NCBI GenBank assembly: GCA_026387665.1
Contig: JAPLLG010000002.1
Location: 1-64,000, forward strand
Source: Nitrospirota bacterium
Lineage (GTDB): Bacteria > Nitrospirota > Nitrospiria > Nitrospirales > Nitrospiraceae
Reading direction: 5' to 3'
DNA: 64,000 nt
Notes under the pieces: generated by a model
Told to the model about the DNA's origin: nothing
The model's database searches: none
The model's input: the letters and a program-made list of their open reading frames with translations, nothing else
Translations under genes and position numbers: made by a program
In this document: in pieces, positions 9,567 to 17,261 of the stretch
Layout of the letters: each line of letters begins with the position of its first letter
Numbering within the stretch: the stretch's first letter is position 1

Positions 9567-10358
9567 GTGCTCCTGCATCTTTCTACCCCCACGATCATCG
9601 TCTCATTCCTGCTTACTCTATCGACTGCCGTCTGGTTTCATCCTGAAACAGTCCTCGCAGCCCACTATTTCGAGGACGGGTACCTCGGCCTGACCCAAAC
9701 AGAGCTCCATCACACACTCGGCATGCCGCAGGCGGTGCGCGACCGCAAGTCCGCCCTGCGCGTCTTCACCTACTACGCCATCACCGATTGGGAAAAGTAT
9801 TTCCGAAAGCTCGTCTCGCCGGAAAACGGCGAAGACGTCTACACATTTAAACGCGACGGCATCGAGATCCGCTACTCGTTCAGCTACACCGCCGATCCCA
9901 ACGATGCCAACGAGAATCGCCCGTTATTCGTTCGCCTCGTCGACATTGAATTCTCTCCCTCCGTTCCCCTCTCCCAAATCCCCTCTCTCGTTCCGGAATT
10001 TCATCCCTCAGACGATCCTACTGCACCCTCATTCCGATCGAACATCTGGGTGCTCTTGTTCAAAGGCGCCCCATCCCCACAGGCTCGCTTTATCGTAAAA
10101 GAGGCCACCAAGGACAAACTGGCCTGGACCCTGGCCTACCAGCTCTTTTCGTTGCAAGGATTGCCGGACCCGCTCACGGCCAAGTCTCTCATCGATCGGA
10201 TGGAAATCAGCGCCCAAAGCATCGACCTGGTGACACAGCGCCAGCGGCACACCCATGAACCCATCCTCAATCCCTACTCGCGGGAATTTTCCCAGCGCCC
10301 ACTGACGCCGCCCTCGCCCGCCACTAAAAAAATTCCCCTGCCCAAGTACGCGGAGTAA
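9567..10358 (+). CDS. exported hypothetical protein
   Basis: I choose GTG 9567, which has GGAGAGA 5 nt upstream and opens directly on a signal peptide: a hydrophobic stretch, then a cleavage site after HPETVLA. The mature part (about 230 residues) begins AHYFEDGYLG. It contains LGLTQTELHHTLGMPQAVRDR, reminiscent of the short BamE/OmlA-type motif in which GMT/S-x-V-x-x-x-x-G-x-P is diagnostic. The C-terminus is proline-rich and may be flexible. It diverges from metH. No known family is recognised with confidence; a periplasmic or envelope role is likely. Confidence 0.6.
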   Translation: MLLHLSTPTIIVSFLLTLSTAVWFHPETVLAAHYFEDGYLGLTQTELHHTLGMPQAVRDRKSALRVFTYYAITDWEKYFRKLVSPENGEDVYTFKRDGIEIRYSFSYTADPNDANENRPLFVRLVDIEFSPSVPLSQIPSLVPEFHPSDDPTAPSFRSNIWVLLFKGAPSPQARFIVKEATKDKLAWTLAYQLFSLQGLPDPLTAKSLIDRMEISAQSIDLVTQRQRHTHEPILNPYSREFSQRPLTPPSPATKKIPLPKYAE

Positions 10359-10421
10359 CTCGCTCGCGAGGAGCGACCTTGCCCATTGCATCGATTCGAC
10401 AGGGTAAACCACCTCGTTTTC

Positions 10422-10451
10422 TTGACTCTCTTCGAGTCACATTGCTACGAT
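10422..10451 (+). promoter_or_regulatory. candidate promoter for the BamE-like gene
   Basis: TTGACT (10422-10427), 18 bp, TACGAT (10446-10451). Transcription would start near 10458, downstream of the first in-frame ATG (10450), so it supports ATG 10495 as the true start. Confidence 0.55.
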
Positions 10452-10494
10452 GCCCCCCGTCACACATCCATCCACTGTTGCGACTCAAGAACCC

Positions 10495-10920
10495 ATGAAC
10501 ACTGTTTCAACTGATCTCACGGAACCGACCCCCTTCCTCTGCCGACGCCCGGTTCGGCTCATTATCTACACAGGACTGGGGCTTTTTCTGCTCCTCATCG
10601 TCATCTGGCCGCTGGTCGCGCAGCTCAAAGACCCTGACTTTCAAAAACATATCGCGGAACATCGCGTCATGGTCGGCATGTCGAAGGAGCAGGTGTTACA
10701 GGCGTGGGGCGGACCGCAAACGATCAACACGACCTTCACCAAAGAAGGCCTCCGGCGCGAGGAATGGATTTTTGAAGATTGGGAAAACGCGGCAGTCCTC
10801 AAGCACCGCTACCTATACTTTGAAGAAGGCCGCCTCATCGGTGGATGGTTCCAGGGCTCTGGCGAACGGCTGCCTACTCAGACCCCGTCCAATCCGCACA
10901 GCCCGAAACCGCGAAGCTAG
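10495..10920 (+). CDS. membrane-anchored protein with BamE/OmlA-like motif
   Basis: 141 residues from ATG 10495 (see promoter at 10422). An N-terminal transmembrane helix (LIIYTGLGLFLLLIVIWPLV, about 20-40) is followed by a small soluble domain with HRVMVGMSKEQVLQAWGGP and EEWIFEDW...YLYFEEGRL. This GMSKEQVLxAWGxP pattern and the later bulky aromatic strand are characteristic of SmpA/OmlA (BamE) folds and their lipid-free relatives. No lipobox is visible, so it is probably anchored in the inner membrane facing the periplasm. Neighbours give no functional clue. Confidence 0.6.
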   Translation: MNTVSTDLTEPTPFLCRRPVRLIIYTGLGLFLLLIVIWPLVAQLKDPDFQKHIAEHRVMVGMSKEQVLQAWGGPQTINTTFTKEGLRREEWIFEDWENAAVLKHRYLYFEEGRLIGGWFQGSGERLPTQTPSNPHSPKPRS

Positions 10921-10939
10921 CGACGAATGAAACGGCAGG

Positions 10940-11224
10940 CTACGGAGTTTCCGTAATTTGCACGCGGCGCAGTTTTCCCGGGCCGCCCGAGATGGTTAAC
11001 ACCCGTTTCCATTCTCGAATCTGGTACACTGCCCAGGCAGGTGATTCGCCCTTGTACGAGGCATCAGGATCTTCCCCGCTGGCGTTGAGAAAAATCGGCT
11101 CTGTGAAGCCTTCTTCCAACACATAGTCGAGGAGACAGTCGGTGACGAAGCCGGACCCTTGCAGGGACACTTCGGCCAGCATCGTCAGAATATCTTCCGG
11201 ATTTTGGATCGTCACGTGCTTCAT
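10940..11224 (-). CDS. conserved hypothetical protein, small
   Basis: 94 residues from ATG 11224, chosen because GGAGG lies 6 nt upstream; a longer frame from 11242 has no such site. The sequence (MKHVTIQNPEDILTMLAEVS at the start, REWKRVLTISGGPGKLRRVQ near the end) has no signal peptide or membrane segment and no motif I recognise. It lies tail-to-tail with the BamE-like gene and head-to-head with the CADD-like gene. Confidence 0.55.
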   Translation of the reverse strand: MKHVTIQNPEDILTMLAEVSLQGSGFVTDCLLDYVLEEGFTEPIFLNASGEDPDASYKGESPAWAVYQIREWKRVLTISGGPGKLRRVQITETP

Positions 11225-11280
11225 GAAGGACCTCCGCGTCATCGAATTGTAACGAGCCCCTCAGCAGGAAGGCAACAGAC

Positions 11281-12036
11281 ATGACTCGCCCCTTGACGAA
11301 AAGCCGACTCCGAGAAGAAATCTTGCGCCTCATGGATCGCAAACACCATTGGGCCTGGCCGGTATTCGCCGATGGCACGGTCACCGTCGATCAACTCAAA
11401 CGCCACTTCCAACAGGAATACGGCGTCTATGTGCGCGACTTTCCCGTGTTCCTGGCCCGTATTCACGGACAGAATCCTCCGGCCCCGGTCCGCCGGATGC
11501 TGGCCGACAATATTTACGAAGAAGACACAGGCGGGCTCTCGCTGGGCAAATCGCACCCGGAACTGTTCCTGACCATGATGGCAGGCCTTGGATTGCCGGC
11601 GCGCGACTTTGACAAGGTGCGCCTTCTGCCTGCCAGCAAACGGTACCGCGCCTGGCTGGACAAGGTCTCGAACCACCGGGACTGGGTGGTCGGAGCCGCA
11701 GCCCTGACCATCTTCGTCGAAGGCAGCGTCAAGGATCGCGCAGAAATTGCCGACCCCTCCAAACCCAAGACCGCCGAAGAAATCGAAGCGATCGTCCAAT
11801 GTCACCCGCTGGTGAAATACCACGGGCTCTCCCCCGATGCGATGGATCTGATTCGCGCGCACCAATTGGTCGAAGCGGGGCACCGCCACGATGCCTATGC
11901 GATGGTGGTGAACTACGCCACGACCCGTCCGCAGCAACAGGCCGTCCTGAGCTGCCTCAAGAAATGCCTGACCCTCTGGCAGGCCTACCGCGACGCAGTC
12001 GCCAAGGCCTGTGGAGTGACCAAGACCGCCCTGTGA
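11281..12036 (+). CDS. heme-oxygenase-like diiron protein (CADD/PqqC/TenA superfamily)
   Basis: 251 residues, all-alpha. Candidate metal ligands lie where CADD-type proteins have them: H in KHHWAWPVF near residue 22, EED at about 80, H in GKSHPELF near 90, E in FVEGSVK near 150, and the H-x-x-x-A-Y cluster in EAGHRHDAYAMV near 200. In Chlamydia CADD and Nitrosomonas NE1434 this family makes p-aminobenzoate for folate by a self-sacrificing oxygen-dependent reaction. PqqC and TenA are related but usually show different signatures. The stop overlaps the GTG of the FGE-like gene. Family assignment is good; the pABA role is inference. Confidence 0.72.
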   Translation: MTRPLTKSRLREEILRLMDRKHHWAWPVFADGTVTVDQLKRHFQQEYGVYVRDFPVFLARIHGQNPPAPVRRMLADNIYEEDTGGLSLGKSHPELFLTMMAGLGLPARDFDKVRLLPASKRYRAWLDKVSNHRDWVVGAAALTIFVEGSVKDRAEIADPSKPKTAEEIEAIVQCHPLVKYHGLSPDAMDLIRAHQLVEAGHRHDAYAMVVNYATTRPQQQAVLSCLKKCLTLWQAYRDAVAKACGVTKTAL

Positions 12037-12911
12037 ACCGGTCGCTCGCGCTCCTGCTCGGTGTGCTGACAATCGGCCAGCCATGGGCCCTCAGCTTCCC
12101 TGCCTCCGATAGCATGACGCTGATTCCTGCCGGGGAATTCCTGATGGGGAATCCGGCAGGCAGCGATGGCCTTCTCGACGAACAGCCGCAGCGCCTCATC
12201 TCCCTCTCCCCATTCTGGATCGACCGTGACGAAGTCACAAATGATTCCTATGCACGATTCGTCGTGGCAACCGGCCATCGCGCGCCGGCAAACGCCAACC
12301 CTGCCTCGACCTTATGGGAATCCAACGTCCCGATCTCCGGTATCGGCAACCATCCCGTCGTGAATGTGAGCTGGGACGATGCCGTCGCCTATTGTTCCTG
12401 GGCCGGCAAACGCTTGCCGACCGAAGCGGAATGGGAAAAGGCCGCGCGCGGAACCGATGGCCGTCTCTATCCCTGGGGCAACGACTGGGACATCGCAAAA
12501 GCCAACAGCGCCAGCTATTGGGCGGGACGCACCATCGACTTCGAAAGCGGAGCGGACTGGGAATCCTTCTGGATTAAAGGAGCGGGAGCGCAGATTACGA
12601 AAGCAAAGGGCTTGAAGGGAGAAGTGCTCACCCTTCCGGTCGGCAGCTTCCCCGAAGGCAACAGCCCCTACGGACTCCATGACATGGCAGGCAACGTCGC
12701 CGAGTGGGTGCAGGACTGGTACAACCCGAACTACTATAAAGAGGCGCCCCTCTCAGACCCTCAAGGACCTCCTCGCGGGGCCATCAAGGGGATGCGCGGC
12801 GGGTCCTGGCTGAAGCCTGCTATCAGTCTTCGCGTGAGCGATCGGGACTGGGGCCTGATGGACAGCCGCCCCAGCGGGGCTGGCTTTCGCTGCGCGAAGG
12901 ATGCCTTCTAA
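12033..12911 (+). CDS. exported formylglycine-generating-enzyme (FGE/SUMF1) fold protein
   Basis: 292 residues from GTG 12033, which overlaps the preceding stop (GTGA) and opens a signal peptide ending near WALSFPA. The FGE-sulfatase domain follows: MTLIPAGEFLMG, DEQPQRLISLSPFWIDRDEVTN, HPVVNVSWDDAVAYCSWAGKRLPTEAEWEKAARG, LHDMAGNVAEWVQDWY, MRGGSWLKP and GAGFRCAKD. The C-x4-C catalytic pair of true formylglycine generators is absent in the RGGSW segment, so sulfatase activation is unlikely. Such homologues often act as binding or accessory domains in periplasmic oxidoreductase systems. A repeat end begins right after the stop codon. Confidence 0.82.
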   Translation: MNRSLALLLGVLTIGQPWALSFPASDSMTLIPAGEFLMGNPAGSDGLLDEQPQRLISLSPFWIDRDEVTNDSYARFVVATGHRAPANANPASTLWESNVPISGIGNHPVVNVSWDDAVAYCSWAGKRLPTEAEWEKAARGTDGRLYPWGNDWDIAKANSASYWAGRTIDFESGADWESFWIKGAGAQITKAKGLKGEVLTLPVGSFPEGNSPYGLHDMAGNVAEWVQDWYNPNYYKEAPLSDPQGPPRGAIKGMRGGSWLKPAISLRVSDRDWGLMDSRPSGAGFRCAKDAF

Positions 12912-12946
12912 CAGGCTGCTCAAAAATACCGCCAGGCGCGGTTTCG
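12912..12946 (+). repeat. MITE-like element end (degenerate copy 1)
   Basis: CAGGCTGCTCAAAAAT followed by CCGCCAGG and a TTTCGTCCC segment matches, with differences, one end of the element at 44685-44809 read from its right side. It starts at the first base after the TAA of the FGE-like gene. The other end is not recognisable. Confidence 0.6.
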
Positions 12947-13010
12947 TCCCGGCCGATCCCACGGTCAGAAACAACAGGGCCAGAACCACAAACACCCACA
13001 GGGGATGAGA

Positions 13011-13331
13011 TCACTCCGTCGCGGTTGCAAGGGCCCGATCGAAACTCGCGCACAGGGCCGCGACGTCCGGTTGATCGTCCGTCAACACGCCACAGTCGAT
13101 CAAGAGGGCCAGGCGAGGGTTGGGATCGAGACGGCGCAGGGCCTGTTTGGTGAGGCCGGCAGACTCGATGATTTTCCGATAGGTGCCGAGCCAGGAACCG
13201 GTCACGGCTTTCAGCCCTGCATCGGTCGGTTTCATCCGTCCGAGTTTCACCTGCTCAAGCAGTTTGGTGATCGGATCGGACTGGGAGATCGCGGTCATCG
13301 CGCGCTGGAGAATCTGTTCGCCTGATTCCAT
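13011..13331 (-). CDS. conserved hypothetical protein
   Basis: 106 residues from ATG 13331, which lies 2 nt after the stop of the FmdB-type gene. It is mostly helical in appearance: MESGEQILQRAMTAISQSDP at the start, a segment TDAGLKAVTGSWLGTYRKII, and a C-terminal half with DCGVLTDDQPDVAALCASFDRAL. No known motif. Tight coupling with the zinc-ribbon gene suggests they act together. Confidence 0.55.
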   Translation of the reverse strand: MESGEQILQRAMTAISQSDPITKLLEQVKLGRMKPTDAGLKAVTGSWLGTYRKIIESAGLTKQALRRLDPNPRLALLIDCGVLTDDQPDVAALCASFDRALATATE

Positions 13332-13333
13332 GA

Positions 13334-13561
13334 TCAATTGGTGGAACAGGAACCGGGGCCGCGCGGGTCGCCGCAACTGCCGCAGGAGCCGCCCCCGTTG
13401 CCCGGCAGCACCCACCCATCCGTGCCGCCCACCCCGAACCCGGAGATTTGTTTCTCCAGCTTCGTGGCCTGACATTTCGGACAGGCTGCTTGCGTGGAGC
13501 CATAGACTAACAGCTCAAAACGATGTTTGCATTCTCCACAGACATATTCGAAGATAGGCAT
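13334..13561 (-). CDS. FmdB-type zinc-ribbon protein
   Basis: 75 residues. The N-terminal half is a zinc ribbon with paired cysteines, MPIFEYVCGECKHRFELL and ACPKCQATKLEKQISGFG, exactly the FmdB/CxxC regulatory-protein pattern. The tail is glycine-, serine- and cysteine-rich (GGGSCGSCGDPRGPGSC), usual for this family and possibly a second metal site. The function of these proteins is unknown; some were proposed as regulators. It is the first gene of a two-gene unit. Confidence 0.85.
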   Translation of the reverse strand: MPIFEYVCGECKHRFELLVYGSTQAACPKCQATKLEKQISGFGVGGTDGWVLPGNGGGSCGSCGDPRGPGSCSTN

Positions 13562-13631
13562 AGATCGTACTCCTTATTGTACCGAGCATTATAAGATCGG
13601 ACCGGCCAGTTCGCAATCTGTGGGACGACGT

Positions 13632-13913
13632 ATGTACCAAGAAGAAAAAACCTTCACCCTGCGCTTCAGCCTGGAAGCCTCCTTCCCCGACGACTATGAG
13701 GGCGAAGAGGAGAACCAGGCCTGGGTGCGGGAATGGGAAACGAAGATCAAAGCGGAGCTACTCAAGGTGGTCTTCGAATCGTTGCGTCAGCACCAGTCCT
13801 GGCAGGCCCGCATCCGCAATCGCGGCAAATCCCCTTCCGATGAAATTGAAATTGTCCTCGCGCGGGACTTTTCGCAGGACATCCCCAAACCGCAAGGATT
13901 CACTCTGCCGTGA
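13632..13913 (+). CDS. conserved hypothetical protein, acidic
   Basis: 93 residues from ATG 13632. An in-frame start upstream at 13527 lies across the FmdB promoter region and is less likely. The protein is rich in charged and aromatic residues (TFTLRFSLEASFPDDYEGEE, then a helical region around WVREWETKIKAELLKVVFE), with no signal peptide or membrane helix. The stop overlaps the GTG start of hemW, so the two are co-translated. No function is recognised. Confidence 0.6.
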   Translation: MYQEEKTFTLRFSLEASFPDDYEGEEENQAWVREWETKIKAELLKVVFESLRQHQSWQARIRNRGKSPSDEIEIVLARDFSQDIPKPQGFTLP

Positions 13914-15046
13914 TCACGCCTCCTCTCGGCCTGTACCTCCACATCCCCTTCTGCCGGCAACGTTGCGACTTCTGTTCCTTCTACCTGGAAATTCATCGAG
14001 AGGGCCGTGCAGAGACCTTTGTCCGATCCCTCATCCATGAGATTGGCCTATCGGCGCAGCAACATGTCACCCCCGACCGTCTGATCCAGTCGGTCTATCT
14101 TGGTGGCGGCACACCGACAGTCCTGGCCTCGGCGCAACTGACCGCAATCCTTTCTGAGATACGCAATTACTTCACCCTCGCTGCCGACTGTGAAATCACC
14201 GTTGAAGCCCACCCCTCCACGATCTCCGAGCAGGATCTCGCGCAACTCTATCAGACCGGTGTCACCCGTATGAGCTTCGGAGCAGAATCGATGGAGGATG
14301 GCGACCTGACCAGGATCGGACGGCCCGGCGCAGTTTATGAAACAGTCACCGCTATGACTCAGGCCAGAGTAGCAGGCTTCACTAACATCAACCTTGACTT
14401 GATGTATGGGCTCCCAAGCCAAAGCCTGGACAGTTGGAAACTGACGCTGACTAACTGTCTCGCACTGAATCCAACACACCTGTCTTGCTATGCCCTCACA
14501 GTCGAACAGGAAACCAAACTCGCCTCCAATATCCAACGCCACCGCAGTCCGGCGCTGGACGAAGGGCTTCAGATTGAAATGGACGAGGCAGCGCAACGGA
14601 TCTTGGCTGACGCAGGCTATGAGCGGTACGAAGTATCGAACTATGCCAAGCCCGGCTATGCCTGCCGGCACAATCTGCTCTATTGGACCAACGGCGAATA
14701 CCTCGGCTTTGGCCCGAGCGCCCAGTCCTATCTGGGCGGGACCAGATTCGGCAACGTCGCAGACCTCACGGCCTATGACGCAGCCCTCGCGGCAGAGAAC
14801 CTTCCCATCGAAGATCGCGCCACACTTTCGAAGGAAGAACAGCTCCGCGATGCCGTGATTTTCGGGTTACGGCTCATTCAAGGCATCCCCTCGCAGCATC
14901 TGCATCAGCATGCAACAAACTACGGACACGAGACAGTCACAGCCCAGTTGCTGGCGCAGCAGTTGATCGAAGAGGACGGAGGGCGCAGCAGACTCTCGGC
15001 AAAAGGCCGGCTTCAGGCGGACACCATCGCCGGGCAGTTGTACTAG
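13910..15046 (+). CDS. hemW: radical SAM heme chaperone HemW-like protein
   Basis: 378 residues. The radical-SAM cluster motif is CRQRCDFC (C15, C19, C22), followed by the HemW/HemN-like GGGTPTVL, EAHPSTI, GVTRMSFGAES, NLDLMYGLPSQ and SNYAKPGYACRHNLLYW with the conserved HNxxYW signature. The length and the CX3CX2C spacing without the N-terminal residues of true HemN place it with HemW, a heme-trafficking protein once annotated as oxygen-independent coproporphyrinogen III oxidase. GTG start overlaps the preceding stop by GTGA. Confidence 0.88.
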   Translation: MITPPLGLYLHIPFCRQRCDFCSFYLEIHREGRAETFVRSLIHEIGLSAQQHVTPDRLIQSVYLGGGTPTVLASAQLTAILSEIRNYFTLAADCEITVEAHPSTISEQDLAQLYQTGVTRMSFGAESMEDGDLTRIGRPGAVYETVTAMTQARVAGFTNINLDLMYGLPSQSLDSWKLTLTNCLALNPTHLSCYALTVEQETKLASNIQRHRSPALDEGLQIEMDEAAQRILADAGYERYEVSNYAKPGYACRHNLLYWTNGEYLGFGPSAQSYLGGTRFGNVADLTAYDAALAAENLPIEDRATLSKEEQLRDAVIFGLRLIQGIPSQHLHQHATNYGHETVTAQLLAQQLIEEDGGRSRLSAKGRLQADTIAGQLY

Positions 15047-15261
15047 GACTGCTGCGAGAGACGCGCGGGACTGGCGGGACGTGCGAGACATGCCAGGCAA
15101 GGCTTGAGCCCAATCTGTCCATGTCGCGCCTTTCTCGCAACTCTCGCGTTTCACGCGCCGCGGCCCATGGCCGCTGCCGGACAGGGGCCGCATCCTGCCT
15201 CCTCCATTGACTTTTCGCGTGAGCGAGGTGGAAACTGAAGCCAGATCACGTCGGAGGTGCC

Positions 15262-15471
15262 ATGCCAGTTAATATGGATCCTGCCAAGAAGCGAAAAAGA
15301 CAGCCACTGCCAGAAGCGGTTGCCGCCGCCTCTGAGAAAGAAACTGCCCTGCCGACCAAAGTGGTTCCTTTCGGCGAAGAGACGGAAGAGGATCGGGTAA
15401 AGGATCTGGCAGATGCAGAGCTCAAGAATCTGTGGGAAGCCACAGAAGTCATCGATATGGATAAAGTCTGA
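15262..15471 (+). CDS. small charged hypothetical protein
   Basis: 69 residues with a strong GGAGG site just before ATG 15262, which is the main reason to believe it. A basic N-terminus (DPAKKRKRQPLPEAV) leads into an acidic C-terminal half (EETEEDRVKDLADAELKNLWEA). It is probably soluble and partly disordered, with no recognised family. The 215-bp spacer before it contains GC-rich inverted repeats of the type found elsewhere in this window. Confidence 0.55.
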   Translation: MPVNMDPAKKRKRQPLPEAVAAASEKETALPTKVVPFGEETEEDRVKDLADAELKNLWEATEVIDMDKV

Positions 15472-15570
15472 CCCTCGCTGATCAGAGAGCCCCGACCAGC
15501 AGCACGCCTTCCATCCCGTGCGAAACGCGCCCGGCGCACAGCGGCCCCCTCATCATGTGACCGGCTCCCG

Positions 15571-16251
15571 ATGAAACAACTACGAATACCCCAGGCCCTG
15601 TTCTACCCCTTTCATCTGTGCCATCCGGAGACCCTGGCCAGGCTCCTGACTCGCTTTGCGACTGTCCACTTTCGCGACTTCATGGCGCTCCAATTGACCC
15701 CCATGTCCGGGATGACGGCATTCCAAGACCGGATGGGCATGAGCTTTCCGGACCTCGTCGAGTCAGGACGGCTCCGGCAAGGGTACGATGTGAGCGGACC
15801 TCTGTCACCGACAGTCGCAGCCGCCGTCGATCGAGACCTTCGCGATCCCCTCTGGCGCTCCTGCTTTCACCGCGCGTTTCGTCAAGACCGTCGGCTCCAA
15901 CGGGGATTGTTCGAACCGTCCCACAGTCTTCGTATCGGCGACAATCTCGTGCCAGGCCCTGCCGCACTCCTCCACCTCATGGACGATTCGTTCAGACAGG
16001 AGGACTATGATCTCGCGAAGGTCAGAGGCTTATGCAGGAGTAACGTGACGCTTGAGGAGGGATACCGCTTCGAATATGGGCTGGCCCTCGTGAAGACCTC
16101 CGCCGCACTCGTCTATACGCAGACCCTGGCATTGGTGCAGCAGCTTCAACCGGTCACAGACTCCCCTGCACACTTCGCCCTCTATGCGCAATCCTGCACT
16201 CGAGAGAACTGGCCGAGCACCAACCATCTGCTCGTGCGCACCGGATATTAA
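15571..16251 (+). CDS. hypothetical protein
   Basis: 226 residues, starting MKQLRIPQALFYPFHLCHPE. Soluble, with no signal peptide or membrane segment. Notable stretches are HFRDFMALQLTPMSGMTAF and NVTLEEGYRFEYGLALVKTSAALVY. It might be a lineage-specific enzyme or regulator; I recognise no motif. The ribosome site is weak, so the exact start is uncertain, but length and codon usage favour a real gene. Confidence 0.55.
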   Translation: MKQLRIPQALFYPFHLCHPETLARLLTRFATVHFRDFMALQLTPMSGMTAFQDRMGMSFPDLVESGRLRQGYDVSGPLSPTVAAAVDRDLRDPLWRSCFHRAFRQDRRLQRGLFEPSHSLRIGDNLVPGPAALLHLMDDSFRQEDYDLAKVRGLCRSNVTLEEGYRFEYGLALVKTSAALVYTQTLALVQQLQPVTDSPAHFALYAQSCTRENWPSTNHLLVRTGY

Positions 16252-16269
16252 AGTCGGGACAAATTCTGC

Positions 16270-16283
16270 TAGAATTCCCCCCT
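16270..16283 (+). promoter_or_regulatory. candidate -10 box for a leaderless transcript
   Basis: TAGAAT (16270-16275) ends 8 nt before ATG 16284. There is no ribosome-binding site between them, so transcription would start at or next to the start codon. The same 8-nt spacing occurs before glgC (TACAAT 49166-49171). The -35 match is poor in both. Confidence 0.35.
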
Positions 16284-16580
16284 ATGGCAGGCATCAAGAC
16301 TCCCCTCGCACCCCCCATCCCGACAGAGATCGCCAGTACCGGCACCAATATTGGGCTCGACGCCCGTGTGATTGTGTTCAATTGCGAGTGCCATACCTAC
16401 CAGCAAGTGATTGCCCTCTTTTGCCAACACATTCCAGGCATGACCAGCTCGAAGGCTTTCGAGCTGGCCTGGAAGATCGACCATGATGGGGAAGCCATCG
16501 TGTTTTCTGGGGCGCTGGAACAAGCGGAAGAAATCGCCGCCAAACTGGCGGGAGGGGGACTCCGGGTAGCCGTCCAATAG
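16284..16580 (+). CDS. ClpS-like Clp protease adaptor with altered substrate pocket
   Basis: 98 residues with a 25-residue flexible N-terminus and then a ClpS core: VIVFNCECHTYQQVIALFCQ, GMTSSKAFELAWKIDHDGEA, and a C-terminal helix and strand. In the E. coli protein the N-degron pocket uses N34, D35, D36, T38, M40, M62 and H66. Here N33 is kept, but the two Asp become C34 and E35, and the Met and His positions appear to be A and D. It probably still docks on ClpA/ClpC, but its N-end-rule preference is likely different or lost. No clp gene is nearby. Confidence 0.72.
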   Translation: MAGIKTPLAPPIPTEIASTGTNIGLDARVIVFNCECHTYQQVIALFCQHIPGMTSSKAFELAWKIDHDGEAIVFSGALEQAEEIAAKLAGGGLRVAVQ

Positions 16581-16590
16581 TCGCAGTCTG

Positions 16591-17013
16591 CTACTTCTTG
16601 TGTTTCTTTGCTGCGACTTTCGCTGGTTTCGCTTTCGCTTTCGGCGCAACTTTCGGCGTGGCCTTCGGTTTCGCTGTGGTCTTCGCTGGCACCACTTTCG
16701 CTGGAGCCGGCTTCGCCGCTACTGGTTTCGCCGGAGCAGCCTTTGCTGGAGCGAGCTTCGCAGGTGCCGTCTTTTTGCCGTGGCTTCCTCCCCCGCCCTT
16801 CACTGGTTTCCCTTCAGCGAGCTGTGCCTGAAGTTTGTGTGTGGCAGAGGTTTTATTCAGCTTCTGAACCATATCGCCACTATGGATCCGCACTTGATAG
16901 AGTTCTAAAAGCTTGCCAATGGCCTTCTGATCGCCCCGTTTCGCGGCATTCAGCAGCTTGCGGCGATGATTCATCTCTTCTTCTTCGGTATGAGAAGCAG
17001 CCCGTCGTTCCAT
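16591..17013 (-). CDS. basic protein with histone H1-like Ala/Lys/Pro tail
   Basis: 140 residues from ATG 17013 (AAAGG lies 6 nt upstream; an ATG two codons earlier is too close to that site). Residues 1-70 are helical with MNHRRKLLNAAKRGDQKAIG and a segment ending QAQLAEGKPVKG. The rest is an Ala-Pro-Ala-Lys repeat tail ending AKVAAKKHKK, like AlgP or bacterial H1 proteins that bind DNA by charge. It probably compacts or coats DNA or RNA. The repetitive tail makes copy number prone to slippage. Confidence 0.7.
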   Translation of the reverse strand: MERRAASHTEEEEMNHRRKLLNAAKRGDQKAIGKLLELYQVRIHSGDMVQKLNKTSATHKLQAQLAEGKPVKGGGGSHGKKTAPAKLAPAKAAPAKPVAAKPAPAKVVPAKTTAKPKATPKVAPKAKAKPAKVAAKKHKK

Positions 17014-17197
17014 AGCCATCCTTTCGTTCTACGTGGGAATAAAGCCCCCGCGCGGCGCAGTATAGCGGAAATGCTCAATTTCTTCCAGATCTTCTAGCCC
17101 CAAGCGGGAACGAGGCGCGGGAGGCGCGAGGCCTGCGAAACCAGGGTTTGCGCCTCGCGCCTGTCACGCCAAGCCGCCTATCGCGGCATGAGAGCGC

Positions 17198-17227
17198 TTG
17201 TGGCTGGTTTTCCCCGAAGCGTATAAT
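17198..17227 (+). promoter_or_regulatory. candidate sigma-70 promoter for the DUF3386 gene
   Basis: TTGTGG (17198-17203), 18 bp, perfect TATAAT (17222-17227), followed by an AAGGAG ribosome site upstream of ATG 17262. Confidence 0.65.
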
Positions 17228-17261
17228 ACGCATCTTATTTTGAATCACTAAGGAGACCCCC

